DNA of 64,000 nucleotides. Source: SZUA-430 sp964483585. Lineage in GTDB: Bacteria; Pseudomonadota; Alphaproteobacteria; Micropepsales; Micropepsaceae. Each line of letters begins with the position of its first letter. Position 1 is the first letter of the stretch. Below the pieces are notes generated by a model, which was given only the letters and a program-made list of their open reading frames with translations, was not told where the DNA came from and did not search any database. Position numbers and translations under genes: made by a program. Below, piece by piece: positions 17,093-25,760 of this stretch. Location of the stretch: contig CAZABH010000011.1 in assembly GCA_964483585.1 (NCBI GenBank), forward strand, positions 1 to 64,000, in the 5' to 3' direction.

Positions 17093-18013
17093 ATGCAGAT
17101 CTTTCGTCATCACGACAACCTGCCCGAGACAGTCCGCGGCGCGACAGTGGCCATCGGTAATTTCGATGGTGTACACCGCGGCCATCAGGCACTGATCGCG
17201 CGTGCCAAGGCCTTGGGCGGGCCTCTGGGTGTCCTCGTCTTCGAGCCGCATCCCCAGGAGTTCTTCCGGCCAGACGCGCCGCGCTTTCGGCTGACCCCAT
17301 TTCGCGCCAAGGCCCGTCTGCTGGAGAAATTCGGGGTAGACTTTCTCTTTGCCCTTCACTTCGACGCCGCCTTTGCGGCCCTGTCGGCTGACGCCTTCAT
17401 GGAGGCGGTGCTTGTCCGGGGCCTGGGGGCATCGCGCATCATTGTGGGAGCCGACTTCCAGTTCGGCAAGGGCAGGGCAGGCAATGTCGACATCCTGCGC
17501 CAGCGAGGACTGGATCGCGGCTTCGACGTGATCACATTCGACCTTGTGGGCGCGGGGGGCGACGCCAAGATCTCCTCAACGCGCATCCGCGAAGCCTTGC
17601 GCTCTGGGCAGCCGGATGTGGCCGCGATGATGCTTGGTCACGCCTGGACCGTCGAGGGGCGCGTCGAGCGCGGCGACCAGCGCGGGCGAACGATCGGGTT
17701 TCCTACGGCAAACGTGTCCCTGGAAGGCTACCTCGAGCCCGCACTGGGCGTGTATGCCGTCAGGGTCGAACTGGGCGGCAGGCAGTATGGTGGCGTGGCG
17801 AATTTCGGCCGCAGGCCGACTTTCGACAAGAAGGACGTGCTGCTCGAGGTCCATGTCTTCGACTTCCAGGGTGATCTCTATGGCCAGCCGATTGTGGTCT
17901 CTTTTGTCGAGTTCCTGCGTCCCGAGATGAAGTTCCCGGGCCTCGACGCCCTCAAGACCCAGATCGCCAGAGACAGCCAGGCCGCACGCGAGAAGCTCCA
18001 AAAATTTCGGTGA
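17093..18013 (+). CDS. ribF: Bifunctional riboflavin kinase/FAD synthetase
   Basis: 306 residues. The N-terminal FMN adenylyltransferase domain has AIGNFDGVHRGHQ (nucleotidyltransferase HxGH-like site) and ISSTRIREALRSGQ. The C-terminal flavokinase domain has GRTIGFPTANV, the ATP/riboflavin-binding PTAN motif. It makes FMN and FAD from riboflavin. The stop codon TGA at 18011-18013 lies in the left arm of palindromic repeat copy 3, so the last three residues (KFR) come from the element or its junction. In many relatives ribF precedes ileS-lspA; here about 3.6 kb of other genes, including a TonB receptor, separates them. Confidence 0.95.
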   Translation: MQIFRHHDNLPETVRGATVAIGNFDGVHRGHQALIARAKALGGPLGVLVFEPHPQEFFRPDAPRFRLTPFRAKARLLEKFGVDFLFALHFDAAFAALSADAFMEAVLVRGLGASRIIVGADFQFGKGRAGNVDILRQRGLDRGFDVITFDLVGAGGDAKISSTRIREALRSGQPDVAAMMLGHAWTVEGRVERGDQRGRTIGFPTANVSLEGYLEPALGVYAVRVELGGRQYGGVANFGRRPTFDKKDVLLEVHVFDFQGDLYGQPIVVSFVEFLRPEMKFPGLDALKTQIARDSQAAREKLQKFR

Positions 18014-18092
18014 CAGTGCACTCAATTCCCGAGACGAAAAGCTTCCGGTCGGTGAGGGCGTGCGTGGAATTGAGTGCACTGTCACCGAAATT
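18003..18092. repeat. Long-stem palindromic repeat, copy 3
   Basis: Perfect 27-base arms at 18003-18029 and 18066-18092 around a 36-base core. The left end overlaps the 3' end of ribF, whose stop codon is the TGA of CGGTGACAG. The right end reads into the region upstream of the TonB-dependent receptor. Arm sequence is that of copy 1. Confidence 0.9.
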
Positions 18093-18217
18093 AAGACATG
18101 ACGCATTTCGCCTGAAAGGCGAGCTCACTCGATCCTGCGCCCGTTCCAGGTCTGCGACACTTTACGTGACGCAAGGTGGCGTTAATCTCGTTGCCAAAAC
18201 CCATCGAATCTGCTACT

Positions 18218-18236
18218 GATAGTGAGAATGACTCGC
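18218..18236 (+). promoter_or_regulatory. Possible Fur box upstream of the TonB-dependent receptor
   Basis: GATAGTGAGAATGACTCGC matches the classical Fur consensus (GATAATGATAATCATTATC) at 13 of 19 positions and ends 15 bases before the receptor start codon. This would suit iron repression of a ferric-siderophore receptor. In alphaproteobacteria RirA or Irr may replace Fur in this role, so the regulator is not certain. Confidence 0.4.
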
Positions 18237-18251
18237 AAGTAACGGGCAATC

Positions 18252-20525
18252 ATGGGCTATCTGATCGCAAATCTTGGCCGGGCCACGGCTCTATCGGCAG
18301 CAATGACGCTCGGTGGTCCGCTTGCGCAGGCCGCACCACAGACGCCGGAAGCGACCGCGACACCCCCGAACCCCGAGGGCTCAGCGGCTGCAACCACCCC
18401 GGTCAAGGATCCCGAGCGCGAGATCAACATCGTCGTCATCGGCAAGCGCCAGAACCTCCTTCGCGTGCCGGGCTCAGGGGCGACCATTGAAGGCGACCAG
18501 CTCGAGCGCTCGCGCGTTTTCACTGTCAACGAGGCCCTGAGAAGCGTGCCCGGGATCTTCCCGCGTGACGAGGAGGGTCTCGGCATGCGCCCCAACATCG
18601 GCGTACGCGGTCTGAACCCGACCCGATCGACGAAAGTCCTGCTTCTGGAAGATGGGATCCCGCTGGCATTCGCCCCCTATGGAGACAACGCCTCCTACTT
18701 CCATCCACCGGTGCGTCGCTACGATCGCATCGAGGTGCTGAAGGGTGCAAGCCAGGTTCGCTTCGGACCCCAGACCATTGGTGGCGTCATCAACTACATC
18801 ACGCCGCGCGTCCCCGAAGCCTTCGAAGCCAAAGGTCTGGTTGCAGTCGGCAACAGGGATTATCTGGAGATCGAGGCTTCTGTTGGCGGACCGTTCGTAG
18901 GTGGACGCGCGCTGGCGCATGCGCAGATGAAGGAGTCTGCCGGAGCGCGCGAGAACACATTCATCCGCATGAGCGATGTATCCCTCAAGGCCGAATGGGA
19001 TGTCGCCGCCGATCAGGTGATCACGGTCCGGGCAAGCCGCTTTGCCGAGGACAGCCAGGTCAGCTATTCAGGGCTGACCCTCGCGGAATACCAAGCCAAT
19101 CCCTTTGCAAACCCCTTTCCCAATGACAGGTTCACCACCGAGCGCTGGGGCGCATCCCTGAGCCACGCCTGGTTCCTCTCGGATGCGGTGTCCCTGAAGT
19201 CCACGGCCTATGGCTCCTACTTCACCCGCGACTGGTGGCGCCAGTCCTCGAACTCGAGCCAGCGGCCGAACGATTCCTCGGACGCCGCCTGTGCAGGCAT
19301 GGCCAATCTGAACACGACCTGCGGCAATGAAGGGCGCCTGCGTGACTATCACGTGGCGGGCCTCGAGACGCGGCTGAGTGCCGACGCGCAACTGGGCGAC
19401 ATCCCGGCGCGGTTCGAGGCAGGGCTTCGCTACCACATCGAAGACCAGCATCGCCGGCAGTGGAACGGCGACGCGCCAACGTCGCGCACCCCCGGCATCG
19501 GCGTGAATGCGGGCGTCAGGGAAGACAACGATCGCAACATTGATGCGCTTTCCGGCTTCATCTCGGGCCAGTTCCGGTTCGGCAGCCTTCTGGTCGAGCC
19601 GGGCGCACGGTTCGAGCACATTGACTACGAGCGCCTGAACCGTCTCAACGGCGCGAAGGGCGAGACGTCGCTGGAGGCGCTGATCCCGGGCCTCGGCGTC
19701 ATCTATGAGATATCGCCGACCACGGTGCTCTATTCCGGTGTTCACAAGGGCTTCGCGCCGCCGCGCGTCGAGGACATCATCGGCAACACCACGGGCGCAA
19801 CCGTCGATCTCGCCGAGGAAGAAAGCATCAACTGGGAGCTCGGCGTACGCGGCACAGTCGTGCCAGGCGTCTACGGTGATGTTGGTCTGTTCAGGATGGA
19901 TTTCTCCAACCAGGTCATTCCCGCCAGCGTGGCCGGAGGTATCGGCGCCACGCTGACCAGCGCGGGGGAAACAATCCACGAGGGCGCAGAGCTTCTGCTC
20001 AGGGCTTCGGCCCGCGACGCAGGTTGGTTCGGCCTTGCCAATGGAAAGGACGATGTGCAATTCCGCCTCGCCGCGACGTGGCTCTGGTCAGCCGAGTTTG
20101 TGGGCACGCGCTTCTCGACCGTCCCCGGATCGAACTGCAGCGGGATCACGCCACCCCTGCCAGGACCCACATGTGTGCTGGTGACCGGAAACCGGCTTCC
20201 CTATGCACCCGAGATGATCGCGTCGGCCGCCATCGGTTATGATTGGCAGGACATCGTCTACGCAGAGGTCGAGATGCAGTACACGGGCGAGATGTTCTCC
20301 GACGACTTGCAGTCGGCCGTTTCGTCTGCCGACGGCCAACGGGGTCTGATCGGCGACGTACTGCTCTGGAATGCGACCGTCAATGTTGATATCCCCGACA
20401 CCAACCTGACAGTTTACGCGACCGTCAAGAACCTGACGGACGAAGTTTACATCGCCGACCGCACGCGCGGCATCATCCCCGGCGCCCCCAGGCTCATCCA
20501 GACAGGTGTCGCGGTCAAATTCTAA
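18252..20525 (+). CDS. TonB-dependent outer-membrane receptor, FecA-like
   Basis: 757 residues. A signal peptide (about residues 1-27, ending LAQA) precedes a plug domain with VPGSGATIEGDQLERSRVFTVNEALRSVPGIFPRDEEG and GVRGLNPTRSTKVLLLEDGIP, then a 22-strand barrel ending in the aromatic residue of VAVKF. The plug sequence places it with FecA-like siderophore or citrate receptors. No FecIR regulators and no signalling domain at the N-terminus are seen, nor are exbB/exbD/tonB in the window. It is flanked by repeat copies 3 and 4, and a possible Fur box lies just upstream. Confidence 0.9.
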   Translation: MGYLIANLGRATALSAAMTLGGPLAQAAPQTPEATATPPNPEGSAAATTPVKDPEREINIVVIGKRQNLLRVPGSGATIEGDQLERSRVFTVNEALRSVPGIFPRDEEGLGMRPNIGVRGLNPTRSTKVLLLEDGIPLAFAPYGDNASYFHPPVRRYDRIEVLKGASQVRFGPQTIGGVINYITPRVPEAFEAKGLVAVGNRDYLEIEASVGGPFVGGRALAHAQMKESAGARENTFIRMSDVSLKAEWDVAADQVITVRASRFAEDSQVSYSGLTLAEYQANPFANPFPNDRFTTERWGASLSHAWFLSDAVSLKSTAYGSYFTRDWWRQSSNSSQRPNDSSDAACAGMANLNTTCGNEGRLRDYHVAGLETRLSADAQLGDIPARFEAGLRYHIEDQHRRQWNGDAPTSRTPGIGVNAGVREDNDRNIDALSGFISGQFRFGSLLVEPGARFEHIDYERLNRLNGAKGETSLEALIPGLGVIYEISPTTVLYSGVHKGFAPPRVEDIIGNTTGATVDLAEEESINWELGVRGTVVPGVYGDVGLFRMDFSNQVIPASVAGGIGATLTSAGETIHEGAELLLRASARDAGWFGLANGKDDVQFRLAATWLWSAEFVGTRFSTVPGSNCSGITPPLPGPTCVLVTGNRLPYAPEMIASAAIGYDWQDIVYAEVEMQYTGEMFSDDLQSAVSSADGQRGLIGDVLLWNATVNVDIPDTNLTVYATVKNLTDEVYIADRTRGIIPGAPRLIQTGVAVKF

Positions 20526-20529
20526 AAAT

Positions 20530-20622
20530 TAATTACGGTGACAGTGCACTCAATTCTACCGGGCTGCAGGTGCGCTACGACCAAAAAGGGGCACGGAATT
20601 GAGTGCACTGTCACCGTAATTA
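20530..20622. repeat. Long-stem palindromic repeat, copy 4
   Basis: Perfect 27-base arms at 20530-20556 and 20596-20622 around a 39-base core, between the convergent receptor and dienelactone hydrolase genes. This copy has TTACGG/CCGTAA where the others have TTTCGG/CCGAAA, a paired change that keeps the stem. It is the only copy that does not overlap a stop codon. Confidence 0.9.
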
Positions 20623-20628
20623 TTTGCC

Positions 20629-21342
20629 TCAGGCAAACACCTCGGCCAGGAAATCATCCGTCGCCTTCGTCGAGCGCCGGTCGGCATTGGCATCGTATTT
20701 GACGCCGCTCTCCGGCGCATTGGCGCCCACCGACGTGAAGGCATGCAGCGTGTGGCCATAGGCATGGATCTGCCAGTCGGCGCCGGCCGCCGTCATCTCC
20801 TGCGCAAGTCCCAGCACGCTGTCTGGTTTGGCCATCGGATCGTCCCAGCCATGCAGCACGAGCACCTTGGTGCTGATCCGGCCCTGCGCCACGAGGCCCG
20901 GCGGCGTGAACAGTCCATGCAGGCTGACCGCACCCTTGACATCCTGCGTGCCCGAACGCGCGACATCGAGCGCGCACAGCCCGCCAAAGCAATAGCCGAT
21001 GATCGCGATGCGGTTCGCATCGACATCCGGCCGCGCCTTGGCCGCTGCAACAGCAGCCAGCAGTCGCTGGCGCAGCTTCGCCCGGTCGTTCAGGTAGGGC
21101 CCCATATAGGCGCTATTGTCCTGCCCGTGCGCCCCGCGCACGCCCTTGCCATAGACATCGATCGCAAAGCCCACATAGCCCTTGGCCGCGAAGTACTCGG
21201 CCTTCGCCCGTTCCTGCTCGAACAGCCCCGCCCACTGATGAGCAATCAGGACGCAAGGCTTGCGCCCCGGCTTGCTGTCGCTTGCAACAAAACCCTCGCA
21301 GGTGGTCTCGCCGTCCTTGTATTCGAAAGTGCCCGTCTGCAT
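20629..21342 (-). CDS. Dienelactone hydrolase family protein
   Basis: Alpha/beta hydrolase of 237 residues. The nucleophile is Cys in IIGYCFGGLCALD, the acid Asp in VLHGWDDPMAK, and the His in HAYGHTLHAF, which together make the Cys-Asp-His triad of the family. It probably hydrolyses a lactone or small ester in the cytoplasm; no aromatic-degradation genes lie nearby to support carboxymethylenebutenolidase as the true role. It is divergent from ileS, with a perfect 18-base palindrome 25 bases upstream of its start. Confidence 0.85.
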   Translation of the reverse strand: MQTGTFEYKDGETTCEGFVASDSKPGRKPCVLIAHQWAGLFEQERAKAEYFAAKGYVGFAIDVYGKGVRGAHGQDNSAYMGPYLNDRAKLRQRLLAAVAAAKARPDVDANRIAIIGYCFGGLCALDVARSGTQDVKGAVSLHGLFTPPGLVAQGRISTKVLVLHGWDDPMAKPDSVLGLAQEMTAAGADWQIHAYGHTLHAFTSVGANAPESGVKYDANADRRSTKATDDFLAEVFA

Positions 21343-21366
21343 GGCTCTTGCCTCCGTGTTGCCGCG

Positions 21367-21384
21367 GCGTTGCTATAGCAACGC
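21367..21384. promoter_or_regulatory. Perfect 18-base palindrome in the dienelactone hydrolase/ileS divergent region
   Basis: GCGTTGCTATAGCAACGC is a perfect inverted repeat with no spacer, located 25 bases upstream of the hydrolase start codon. It could be an operator for a dimeric repressor. The rest of 21343-21623 contains one 30-codon open frame (21451-21543, GAGGGGG ribosome-site-like sequence before its ATG) and nothing else that could be assigned. Confidence 0.35.
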
Positions 21385-21623
21385 GCCGATGCTTTGACGA
21401 GAGGGAGTGGTCCTGCTAGAAGCGCGCAAAAGCCTTGGGTCCCGAGGGGGATGGCTATGGATACGCACATGACGGCAGACACACGCACACCGTTCGCAAG
21501 CACGCAGGCGTCAGGCACTCGAATTACCGGCGCGATCGGCTGACGGCCTGGTCGCATCCAAGCCCGCGCAGCCTCGCGCGGCATTCGCCAGACACGTAAT
21601 CCCGAATCAGACGAGCCACGACC

Positions 21624-24530
21624 ATGACCACCAGCGATTCCGCCGCGGCCGCCCCGCGTGAGTACAAGGACACCCTGTTCCTTCCCGACACCGTGTTTCC
21701 GATGAAGGCAGGCCTGCCGAAGGCCGAGCCCGCCTGGATCGAGTGGTGGGACAAGATGGACCTCTATGCGCGCCTGCGCCAGACAGCGAAGGGCCGCCCG
21801 CTGTTCATCTTCCACGACGGCCCGCCTTATGCGAACGGCCACATCCATCTTGGCACCGGCCTCAACAAGATCCTGAAGGACTTCGTCGTGCGCAGCCAGG
21901 GCATGCTGGGCCGTGACGTGCCCTACGTCCCCGGCTGGGACTGCCACGGTCTGCCCATCGAGTGGAAAGTCGAGGAAAAGTACCGTAGCGCCGGCAAGGA
22001 CAAGGACCAGGTCCCGCTGATCGAGTTTCGCAAGGAGTGCGCCGACTTCGCCAGCCACTGGCTGGGCGTGCAGCGCACAGAGTTCCGCCGCCTGGGCGCC
22101 ATCGGCGACTGGGACAACCCCTACACGACGATGAACCCCGCGGCCGAGGAGATCATCGTTCGCGAGATCCAGAAATTCGTGATGAACGGCGCGCTCTATC
22201 GCGGCTCCAAGCCCGTGATGTGGTCGGTCATCGAGAAGACGGCGCTCGCCGAAGCCGAGGTCGAGTACCACGAGAAGGTCTCCACCACCATCTTCGTGAA
22301 GTTCCCGGTTCGGCCCGACACCGCGACAGGCAAGCCCGCGGGCACGGCCGCTGCACGCGTCGTCATCTGGACCACCACGCCCTGGACGATGCCCGGCAAC
22401 CGCGCGATCTGCTTCTCGCCGAAAATATCCTACGGCCTCTACCGTGTCACCGTATCGGGAGAAGGCGCGGGTGCTGCTGTGGGCGAGCACCTCATCCTCG
22501 CCGACACGCTGGCCGAAACCGCGCGCAACGCAGGCAAGATCGAGGCCTGGGAGCGCGTCGCCGATGTCGACCCAGCGGGCCTGGTCTGCAGCCATCCGCT
22601 GGCAGGGCAGGGCTATGACTTCCCGGTCCCGCTTTTTGCCGGCGACCACGTCACCGATGATACCGGCACGGGCTTCGTGCACACCGCGCCTGGCCATGGC
22701 GAGGAAGACTTCGAGATCTGGATGCAGAACCCGCAGGCCCATCCCAAGGAAGGCCCGCCCATCCCCTTCACCGTTTCCGAGGACGGCTCGTTCTACAGCC
22801 ATGTCCCCCTGTTTGCCGGCAAGCGCGTCCTCGACGCCGACGGCAAGAAGGACGGCGACGCCAATGGTGCCGTCATCGGCGCCCTCGTCGCAGCCGGCGG
22901 GCTCTTGGCCAAGGGCAAGCTGCGCCACGACTATCCGCATTCCTGGCGCTCCAAGGCGCCGGTGATCTTCCGCAACACGCCGCAATGGTTCATCGCAATG
23001 GACCGTCCCATCGCCGACCATGGCGGCAAGACCCTGCGCGAGCTGGCACTCAAGGCCATCGACGAAACTGAGTTCCTGCCCGCCAAGGGCCGCAACCGCC
23101 TGCGCTCGATGGTCGAGAGCCGCCCGGACTGGGTCATTTCGCGCCAGCGCGCCTGGGGCGTGCCCATCACCGTCTTCGTGCACAAGGACGGCGGCGAGAT
23201 CCTGCGCGACGCCGAGGTGAACGAACGCGTCGCCGCGGCCGTTGCGAAAGGCGGCACCGATGTCTGGTTCACCACCGACCCGCAGGTCTTCCTGGGCACG
23301 AAGTACAAAGCGTCCGACTACGAACGCGTCGATGACATCATCGACGTCTGGTTCGAATCCGGCGCGACCCACGCCTTCGTCATCGAGAAGCCTTTCGGCT
23401 GGCCAGCCGATCTCTATCTCGAGGGGTCGGACCAGCATCGCGGCTGGTTCCAGTCCTCGCTGCTCGAGGCCTGCGGCACGCGCGGCCGTGCACCTTACAA
23501 GACCGTGCTGACCCACGGCTTCGTGCTCGACGAGAAGGGCTACAAACAGTCCAAGTCGCTGGGCAACGTGGTCGAGCCGCAGAAGGTGGCAGACCAGAAC
23601 GGCATCGAGATCATGCGCATCTGGGCCGCGTCATCGGACTTCACAGAGGACCTGCGCCTCGGGCCCGAGATTCTGAAGGCCAATGTCGAAACATACCGCA
23701 AGCTGCGCAATACGATGCGCTACATCCTTGCCAATCTGAAGGACTGGAACGAGGACGAGCGCGTCGCTGTAAAGGACATGCCCGAGCTCGAACGCTGGGT
23801 CCTTCATCGCCTTGCCGAGATCGACCAGGTCGTGCGCAGCGGTTACGCCGCCTATGACTTCAACAAGGTCTTTTCGACGGTCTTCAACTTCTGCACAACG
23901 GACCTGTCGTCGGTCTATTTCGACATCCGAAAGGACGCGCTGTATTGCGACGCCCCGTCATCGCTACGCCGCAGGGCAGCACGCACGGTGCTGGATCACC
24001 TCTTCGAATGCCTCACCGCATGGCTGGCGCCCGTGATGGTCTTCACCATGGAAGAGGTCTGGCGCACCCGTCATTCTGGCGAAGGCGACAGCGTGCATCT
24101 GCGCACCTTCCCCGAACTCCCGTCGTCCTGGCAGGACCCGGCACTTGCTGCGAAATGGCAGCGCCTGCGTGACCTCCGTCGCGTGATTACCGGTGCGCTC
24201 GAGGTCGCCCGCCGGGACAAGATCATCGGCTCAAGTCTTGAAGCTGCGCCGACGCTGCACGCACAAAGCGCTGACGACGCAACCCTGCTGCAGGGACTTG
24301 ACCTTGCCGAGATCGCGATAACCTCCGGGGCGAGGGTTGCAGGCGGCGACATTCCACAGGGTGCCTTTGCATTGGATGATGTCCCTGGCGCGGCCGTGGT
24401 TTTTACAAAGGCGGAAGGCACCAAGTGCGCGCGCTGCTGGAAGATTCTGCCCGAGGTTGGCAAGAGCCAGGCCCATCCCCATCTCTGCCTGCGATGTGAA
24501 GCTGCCGTTGCGGAGCACGACGCGAAGTGA
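21624..24530 (+). CDS. ileS: Isoleucyl-tRNA synthetase
   Basis: 968 residues, full length. The class I HIGH motif appears as PPYANGHIHLG and the KMSKS motif as KQSKS in GYKQSKSLGN. The editing domain between them has WTTTPWTMPGNRA. The C-terminal zinc site is CARCWK...CLRCEA. It charges tRNA-Ile and edits valine. It overlaps lspA by four bases (GTGA), the usual ileS-lspA coupling. A 30-codon open frame lies upstream but has no clear Ile-rich leader character. Confidence 0.97.
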   Translation: MTTSDSAAAAPREYKDTLFLPDTVFPMKAGLPKAEPAWIEWWDKMDLYARLRQTAKGRPLFIFHDGPPYANGHIHLGTGLNKILKDFVVRSQGMLGRDVPYVPGWDCHGLPIEWKVEEKYRSAGKDKDQVPLIEFRKECADFASHWLGVQRTEFRRLGAIGDWDNPYTTMNPAAEEIIVREIQKFVMNGALYRGSKPVMWSVIEKTALAEAEVEYHEKVSTTIFVKFPVRPDTATGKPAGTAAARVVIWTTTPWTMPGNRAICFSPKISYGLYRVTVSGEGAGAAVGEHLILADTLAETARNAGKIEAWERVADVDPAGLVCSHPLAGQGYDFPVPLFAGDHVTDDTGTGFVHTAPGHGEEDFEIWMQNPQAHPKEGPPIPFTVSEDGSFYSHVPLFAGKRVLDADGKKDGDANGAVIGALVAAGGLLAKGKLRHDYPHSWRSKAPVIFRNTPQWFIAMDRPIADHGGKTLRELALKAIDETEFLPAKGRNRLRSMVESRPDWVISRQRAWGVPITVFVHKDGGEILRDAEVNERVAAAVAKGGTDVWFTTDPQVFLGTKYKASDYERVDDIIDVWFESGATHAFVIEKPFGWPADLYLEGSDQHRGWFQSSLLEACGTRGRAPYKTVLTHGFVLDEKGYKQSKSLGNVVEPQKVADQNGIEIMRIWAASSDFTEDLRLGPEILKANVETYRKLRNTMRYILANLKDWNEDERVAVKDMPELERWVLHRLAEIDQVVRSGYAAYDFNKVFSTVFNFCTTDLSSVYFDIRKDALYCDAPSSLRRRAARTVLDHLFECLTAWLAPVMVFTMEEVWRTRHSGEGDSVHLRTFPELPSSWQDPALAAKWQRLRDLRRVITGALEVARRDKIIGSSLEAAPTLHAQSADDATLLQGLDLAEIAITSGARVAGGDIPQGAFALDDVPGAAVVFTKAEGTKCARCWKILPEVGKSQAHPHLCLRCEAAVAEHDAK

Positions 24531-25084
24531 GGGGATACCTGCAGCAGGCATTCAAGGCCTGGGGACCATTGCGCTTCGGCCTGACGCTGGCTGCTGTGGC
24601 GCTGGTCTTGGACCAGGCATGGAAGCTCTGGTTCCTGTTTGGTCTGGGCTGGGTCGAAACGGTCGGTCGTGAGCCGAACGGCCTACGCTACGAGATCTTG
24701 CCGTTTTTCGACATTGTCATGGTCTGGAACCATGGCATTTCCTATGGCTTGCTTGAGGCGACCAGCGACTTCGGTCGCTGGATGCTCGTGCTGGTCGCGA
24801 TTGCAGTGACTGGATTTCTCGTCTGGTGGTTGAAATCTGTTGCAGACCATCGCTTGGCGAGCGCGATAGGCTTAATTATCGGTGGTGCGGTCGGAAATGT
24901 GATCGATCGTATCGCCTATGGAGCGGTTGCGGACTTTTTCCTTCTGCACGCTTTCGGTTATAACTGGTACGTCTTCAACATCGCCGATATCGCCGTGGTA
25001 GGCGGGGTGCTGCTGATGGCCCTTGACCTCGTCCTGAACGAATATCTCGGCAAGTCCGGCAATGCCAACAAGGAACAGAAGTGA
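24527..25084 (+). CDS. lspA: Lipoprotein signal peptidase II
   Basis: 185 residues, somewhat long for LspA, with four membrane spans. The catalytic aspartates are in GGAVGNVIDRIAYGAVADFF and FNIADIAVVGG; a VWNHGISYGLLE motif replaces the usual N-x-G-x-A-F. It cleaves signal peptides from prolipoproteins in the inner membrane, such as the BamF-like and OmpA lipoproteins encoded here. The GTG start overlaps the ileS stop, and its own stop overlaps the next gene's start (TGATG). Confidence 0.95.
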   Translation: MRGYLQQAFKAWGPLRFGLTLAAVALVLDQAWKLWFLFGLGWVETVGREPNGLRYEILPFFDIVMVWNHGISYGLLEATSDFGRWMLVLVAIAVTGFLVWWLKSVADHRLASAIGLIIGGAVGNVIDRIAYGAVADFFLLHAFGYNWYVFNIADIAVVGGVLLMALDLVLNEYLGKSGNANKEQK

Positions 25085-25662
25085 TGCACCTGCAGCGTAA
25101 CCTTGCCATTGCAGCAATCGTAGGCCTGTCCGTGAGCGGTTGTTCCAGCGTGAAGGAATCGCTTGGTGCAACCAAGCAAAGCCCGGACGAAACAGCCATT
25201 GCAACGCGCGCTCCGCTGGTCGTTCCAGCGACGTTCACCTTGAAGCCTCCTCAGCCAGGAACGCCGCGTCCGCAGGATGCAGACCCGGCAATGCAGGCCC
25301 AGCGGGTTCTCGGAGGTGCGCCCAAGGACGCCCCCGCCTCGCAAGGGGAGATGGAGCTTCTGTCTGCGTCGGGCGCAGCCAAAGCCGATCCGGGCATACG
25401 CCAGGAGCTCAGGGCTGAAGTCATGCAGCAGACGCGCCGCAGCAAGTCCTATGCCGATACCATCCTGTTCTGGCGCGGCAGCGGCAGCCAGAAGGGTACC
25501 CCGCTGGATGCCGCGGAAGAGGCGAAGCGCCTGGCAACCGAGGCCCCGCGTCCGGCAGCGCCCGTGATCGACAAGGGTGATGCCTCCGCGAGCACGCCGA
25601 CCGAAAAGGAAAAGAAGGCCGCCGACAAGGAGAGTTCTGGCGGCTGGTTCAACTGGTTCTGA
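25084..25662 (+). CDS. DUF3035 lipoprotein, BamF-like
   Basis: About 192 residues. The lipoprotein signal has its lipobox Cys in VSGCSS (residue about 19), followed by SPDETAIATRAPLVVPATFTLKPPQPG, the conserved DUF3035 core. In Caulobacter the DUF3035 protein BamF is part of the outer-membrane beta-barrel assembly complex. The C-terminal third is low-complexity Lys/Glu/Ala, ending GGWFNWF. ATG at 25084 overlaps the lspA stop; a GTG lies one codon earlier. It is the last gene before a clear terminator. Confidence 0.85.
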   Translation: MHLQRNLAIAAIVGLSVSGCSSVKESLGATKQSPDETAIATRAPLVVPATFTLKPPQPGTPRPQDADPAMQAQRVLGGAPKDAPASQGEMELLSASGAAKADPGIRQELRAEVMQQTRRSKSYADTILFWRGSGSQKGTPLDAAEEAKRLATEAPRPAAPVIDKGDASASTPTEKEKKAADKESSGGWFNWF

Positions 25663-25693
25663 GTATGCGGCATCGCAGTGCGCCGAATTGATG

Positions 25694-25721
25694 GGGGCAG
25701 GCATCTGCCCCTTTCGTTTTT
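25694..25721 (+). terminator. Intrinsic terminator of the ileS-lspA-bamF operon
   Basis: Seven-base perfect stem GGGGCAG/CTGCCCC with loop GCAT, followed by TTTCGTTTTT. It lies 31 bases after the DUF3035 gene and 39 bases before pgi, so it separates the two transcription units; pgi must have its own promoter or depend on read-through. Confidence 0.85.
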
Positions 25722-25760
25722 CCACTTCCGTAAGCAGATGAAATTCGCCAGAAGGCACTC

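Noticed and set aside
11595..20622. Palindromic elements as integron attC sites
   Set aside because: They resemble attC in having paired arms and variable centres, but no GTTRRRY core sites and no integrase gene are seen, and the intervening genes are in mixed orientations.
11595..20622. Palindromic elements as a CRISPR-like array
   Set aside because: Copies are about 2-4 kb apart, each is a two-arm hairpin, and no cas genes are present.
21246..23516. 756-codon minus-strand open frame across ileS
   Set aside because: Antisense to conserved synthetase motifs; Gly/Ala/Arg/Val-rich composition typical of shadow frames.
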